Assembly (NCBI GenBank): GCA_017882905.1
Contig: JADGOO010000014.1
Location: forward strand, 1-50,730
From: Acidimicrobiia bacterium
Lineage (GTDB): Bacteria; Actinomycetota; Acidimicrobiia; IMCC26256; PALSA-610
Direction: 5' to 3'
DNA: 50,730 nt
Shown piece by piece: positions 49,402-50,730 of the stretch (its first letter is position 1; each line of letters begins with the position of its first letter). Under the pieces are notes generated by a model. It saw nothing but the letters and a program-made list of their open reading frames with translations, did no database searches and was not told the DNA's origin. The translations under genes were made by a program, and so were the position numbers.

Positions 49402-49451
49402 GCGCTCGCGCACCTGTCGAGCGCCGCGCGACGAGCGCTGAGATTTTTTTT
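49402..49451 (+). terminator. candidate intrinsic terminator of an unassigned transcript
   Basis: GCGCTCG (49402-49408) can pair with CGAGCGC (49432-49438), followed by TGAGA and eight T residues (49444-49451). A T8 run is rare in this GC-rich sequence. A second CGAGCGC at 49418-49424 competes for pairing. No gene on the plus strand upstream is recognised, so this would end an unknown short RNA. Confidence 0.35.
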
Positions 49452-49686
49452 CTGCGATCGACGATTTCGCGCTGCCGAAGGACCCGAACAGGACGCGCGA
49501 GCACGTCCGCGCGACGCGCGCACGACCGTCGCGACACTCGATCGACACCGCGACGCATCGCCGCGCGCGCTACATCGACGCGGCGCAACGTACGCGTGCA
49601 CCGACACCATCGGTGACAGCGATGTCGATGATCGCCTCGCCCAACATCGTGCATGAGTCGGCGTTCGCACCACTCGATGCGCACGA

Positions 49687-50730
49687 CTATTCAGCGTGAA
49701 CCGGATCCGGAGAATCAAGCCGGCCCGCGCACGTGAGGAGACTCGCGAACTGGTTGTGCGGATCGGCCGGGTCGAAGCTCGTGTTGGCGACCGTGCCCGC
49801 GCCGTTCAAGAGTCGCACTCGCCATGCCGCCGGTACGACGCGGTGGGAGTGGCACAGACCGTCTGGGCTCGACGTGTCGTCGCGGTACGGCGCGCCGATC
49901 AGGAGATCCGCGACCACCTCGCCCGCCGGCGCGCTCGCGCCAACTGGCACGCGTGGAGCGCGAGCGGTGAGGACGAGATGGTCGTCGACGGGATAGGAGA
50001 CGGATTGCGTCACGGGCCTGCTCGCCGCATCGACGCCGACGATCGAGATGGGGCCGACGAGGGTGCAGGGAACGTTCGCCACATCGCGGATTCTGATCGT
50101 GCCGAAGTCGTTTCCTGCGCCCGCGCCGCCGCCGTAGTAATCGAGCGCCAGCTCGTGCACGGCACATCGGGGCGCGGGAGCAGCCACCGCGGGCGCGACG
50201 ACGCGCACCGGCACCGGCGCCGCCACGAACACGTCGGGCCGCGGATCATCGAAGACGACCCACGCGAAGAACGCGCCTGGCCGAATGGCGACGCCCGCTT
50301 CAGACGGTGTTGCACGGAGCTCGCCGCGCACCGTGCTGGTGCCGACGGGGACGGTGTACATGACAAGGCACTGGAGCCAGACGACGGAGCTTGGCCCACG
50401 CCTGTCGCCGAGAACGATCTGGAAGAAGCCGCCACAACCCGGCACGCGAAGCGCCGAGCCCGTCTCGTTCACGAACGTGACCGTCGCGCCGATCGAGCCG
50501 CCGCTCGGGAGCGACGCCGCGTCGAGATGCAAGGAGACTCGCACCCGGGTTCGATCGAACGGCGTGGTGGTCGTGGCATGAGTCGCCGCGGATGTGCCGG
50601 GCCTAGAGGAAGTGGCGGACACGTTCACCGCGTCACTGCGGGCGTGCACCGCAAGCGTCGTCGCGGCAAGCCCTCCCGCGCAGAGCGCCGCGATCGTCGT
50701 GGCGGTGAAGATGCGTCGGCTGTGTAGCCG
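49687..50730 (-). CDS. secreted protein, DUF4232-like (5' end outside window)
   Basis: The frame is open to the right edge: before GTG 50649 another 27 codons read RLHSRRIFTATTIAALC then AGGLAATTLA, a clear signal peptide. The real start therefore lies at or beyond the edge and the gene is 5' truncated. The mature part is beta-rich with cysteine pairs (VPGCGGFF, WLQCLV, RCAVHELALDYYGGG, NVPCTLVGP, GLCHSH, LLTCAG). The C-terminal half with C-x-x-x-L-x-L...(N/D)V-x-C-x-L-x-G-P resembles DUF4232 domains of secreted actinobacterial proteins, by pattern only. The function is unknown. It ends at 49687 beside the long non-coding stretch. Confidence 0.75.
   Translation of the reverse strand, partial: RLHSRRIFTATTIAALCAGGLAATTLAVHARSDAVNVSATSSRPGTSAATHATTTTPFDRTRVRVSLHLDAASLPSGGSIGATVTFVNETGSALRVPGCGGFFQIVLGDRRGPSSVVWLQCLVMYTVPVGTSTVRGELRATPSEAGVAIRPGAFFAWVVFDDPRPDVFVAAPVPVRVVAPAVAAPAPRCAVHELALDYYGGGAGAGNDFGTIRIRDVANVPCTLVGPISIVGVDAASRPVTQSVSYPVDDHLVLTARAPRVPVGASAPAGEVVADLLIGAPYRDDTSSPDGLCHSHRVVPAAWRVRLLNGAGTVANTSFDPADPHNQFASLLTCAGRLDSPDPVHAE

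Larger units (their letters stand above)
48966..49686. other. 721-base stretch without a convincing gene
   Basis: Between hupB and the secreted protein gene, every open frame is short and lacks the third-position GC bias of neighbours. The stretch is rich in GCGC and CGACG words, contains short direct repeats, a T8 run at 49444-49451 after a 7-bp hairpin, and a candidate hupB promoter near 49017-49045. It could hold a small RNA or a long leader for hupB; no tRNA or known RNA fold is recognised. Confidence 0.6.

Noticed and set aside
1-50730. tRNA, rRNA, IS, prophage and riboswitch signals
   Set aside because: GGTTCGAA-like words (for example near 38520) fall inside clear genes and have no cloverleaf around them. 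No transposase, integrase or inverted terminal repeat was seen; the mgtE leader is too short for an M-box.

Overview
The window is about 50.7 kb of very GC-rich, gene-dense actinobacterial chromosome. Several lines of evidence point to Actinomycetota, most likely class Acidimicrobiia: a mycothiol conjugate amidase (mca), two F420-dependent LLM-class oxidoreductases together with the F420 biosynthesis guanylyltransferase (cofC/fbiD), an actinobacterial-type LexA operator (GAAC-N4-GTTC), a DUF222/HNH gene of the kind seen in mycobacterial 13E12 repeats, and an HU gene next to a PAKKA-type lysine-rich gene. The taxonomic placement is inference from gene content. I found no rRNA, tRNA, CRISPR array, IS element or phage block.

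Layout. 1-9.95 kb: mostly rightward housekeeping and lipid genes (partial LLM oxidoreductase, RecB-like Fe-S nuclease, PAP2 phosphatase, DsbA-like protein, WS/DGAT acyltransferase, secreted linker protein, quinone oxidoreductase, thiolase, ChbG-type deacetylase). 9.95-14.3 kb: leftward SCP2, mca and a class III nucleotidyl cyclase, divergent from a VanW-type envelope protein. 14.3-23 kb: cation handling and acyl-CoA biology: a CtpE-like P-type ATPase, a divergent GNAT/ADP-forming acyl-CoA synthetase fusion, a rhomboid protease, and an MgtE/SLC41 transporter with a PhoU-RCK_C partner. 23-36.8 kb: a DNA-damage region with dnaE2, imuB, imuA' and a DUF222/HNH gene. Three LexA boxes (26499, 31525, 36785) stand before dnaE2, imuA' and the HNH gene. 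This stretch also carries an ECF sigma factor broken by an internal deletion, beside its still intact putative anti-sigma gene. 36.8-41.5 kb: a second class III cyclase, a Nfu_N-like protein, rnhB, small proteins, a Rieske protein and a Tat-exported phosphoesterase. 41.5-48.2 kb: a GH38 alpha-mannosidase, an unknown 460-residue protein coupled to gpsA, cofC/fbiD and a PIG-L deacetylase. 48.2-50.7 kb: a lysine-rich H1-like gene and an HU gene that together look like mycobacterial HupB split in two, about 720 bases without a recognisable gene, and a secreted protein cut by the window edge.

How the genes work together. The clearest system is the SOS mutasome ImuA'-ImuB-DnaE2. Here it is split by three rightward genes, and the dnaE2 operator lies 30 bases from a metallophosphoesterase/methyltransferase pair, so that pair may be co-regulated. 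The DUF222/HNH gene probably belongs to the same regulon. MgtE with PhoU-RCK_C is a likely transporter-regulator pair. HU and the lysine-rich protein probably act together on the nucleoid. Coordinates of uncertain starts are explained entry by entry.
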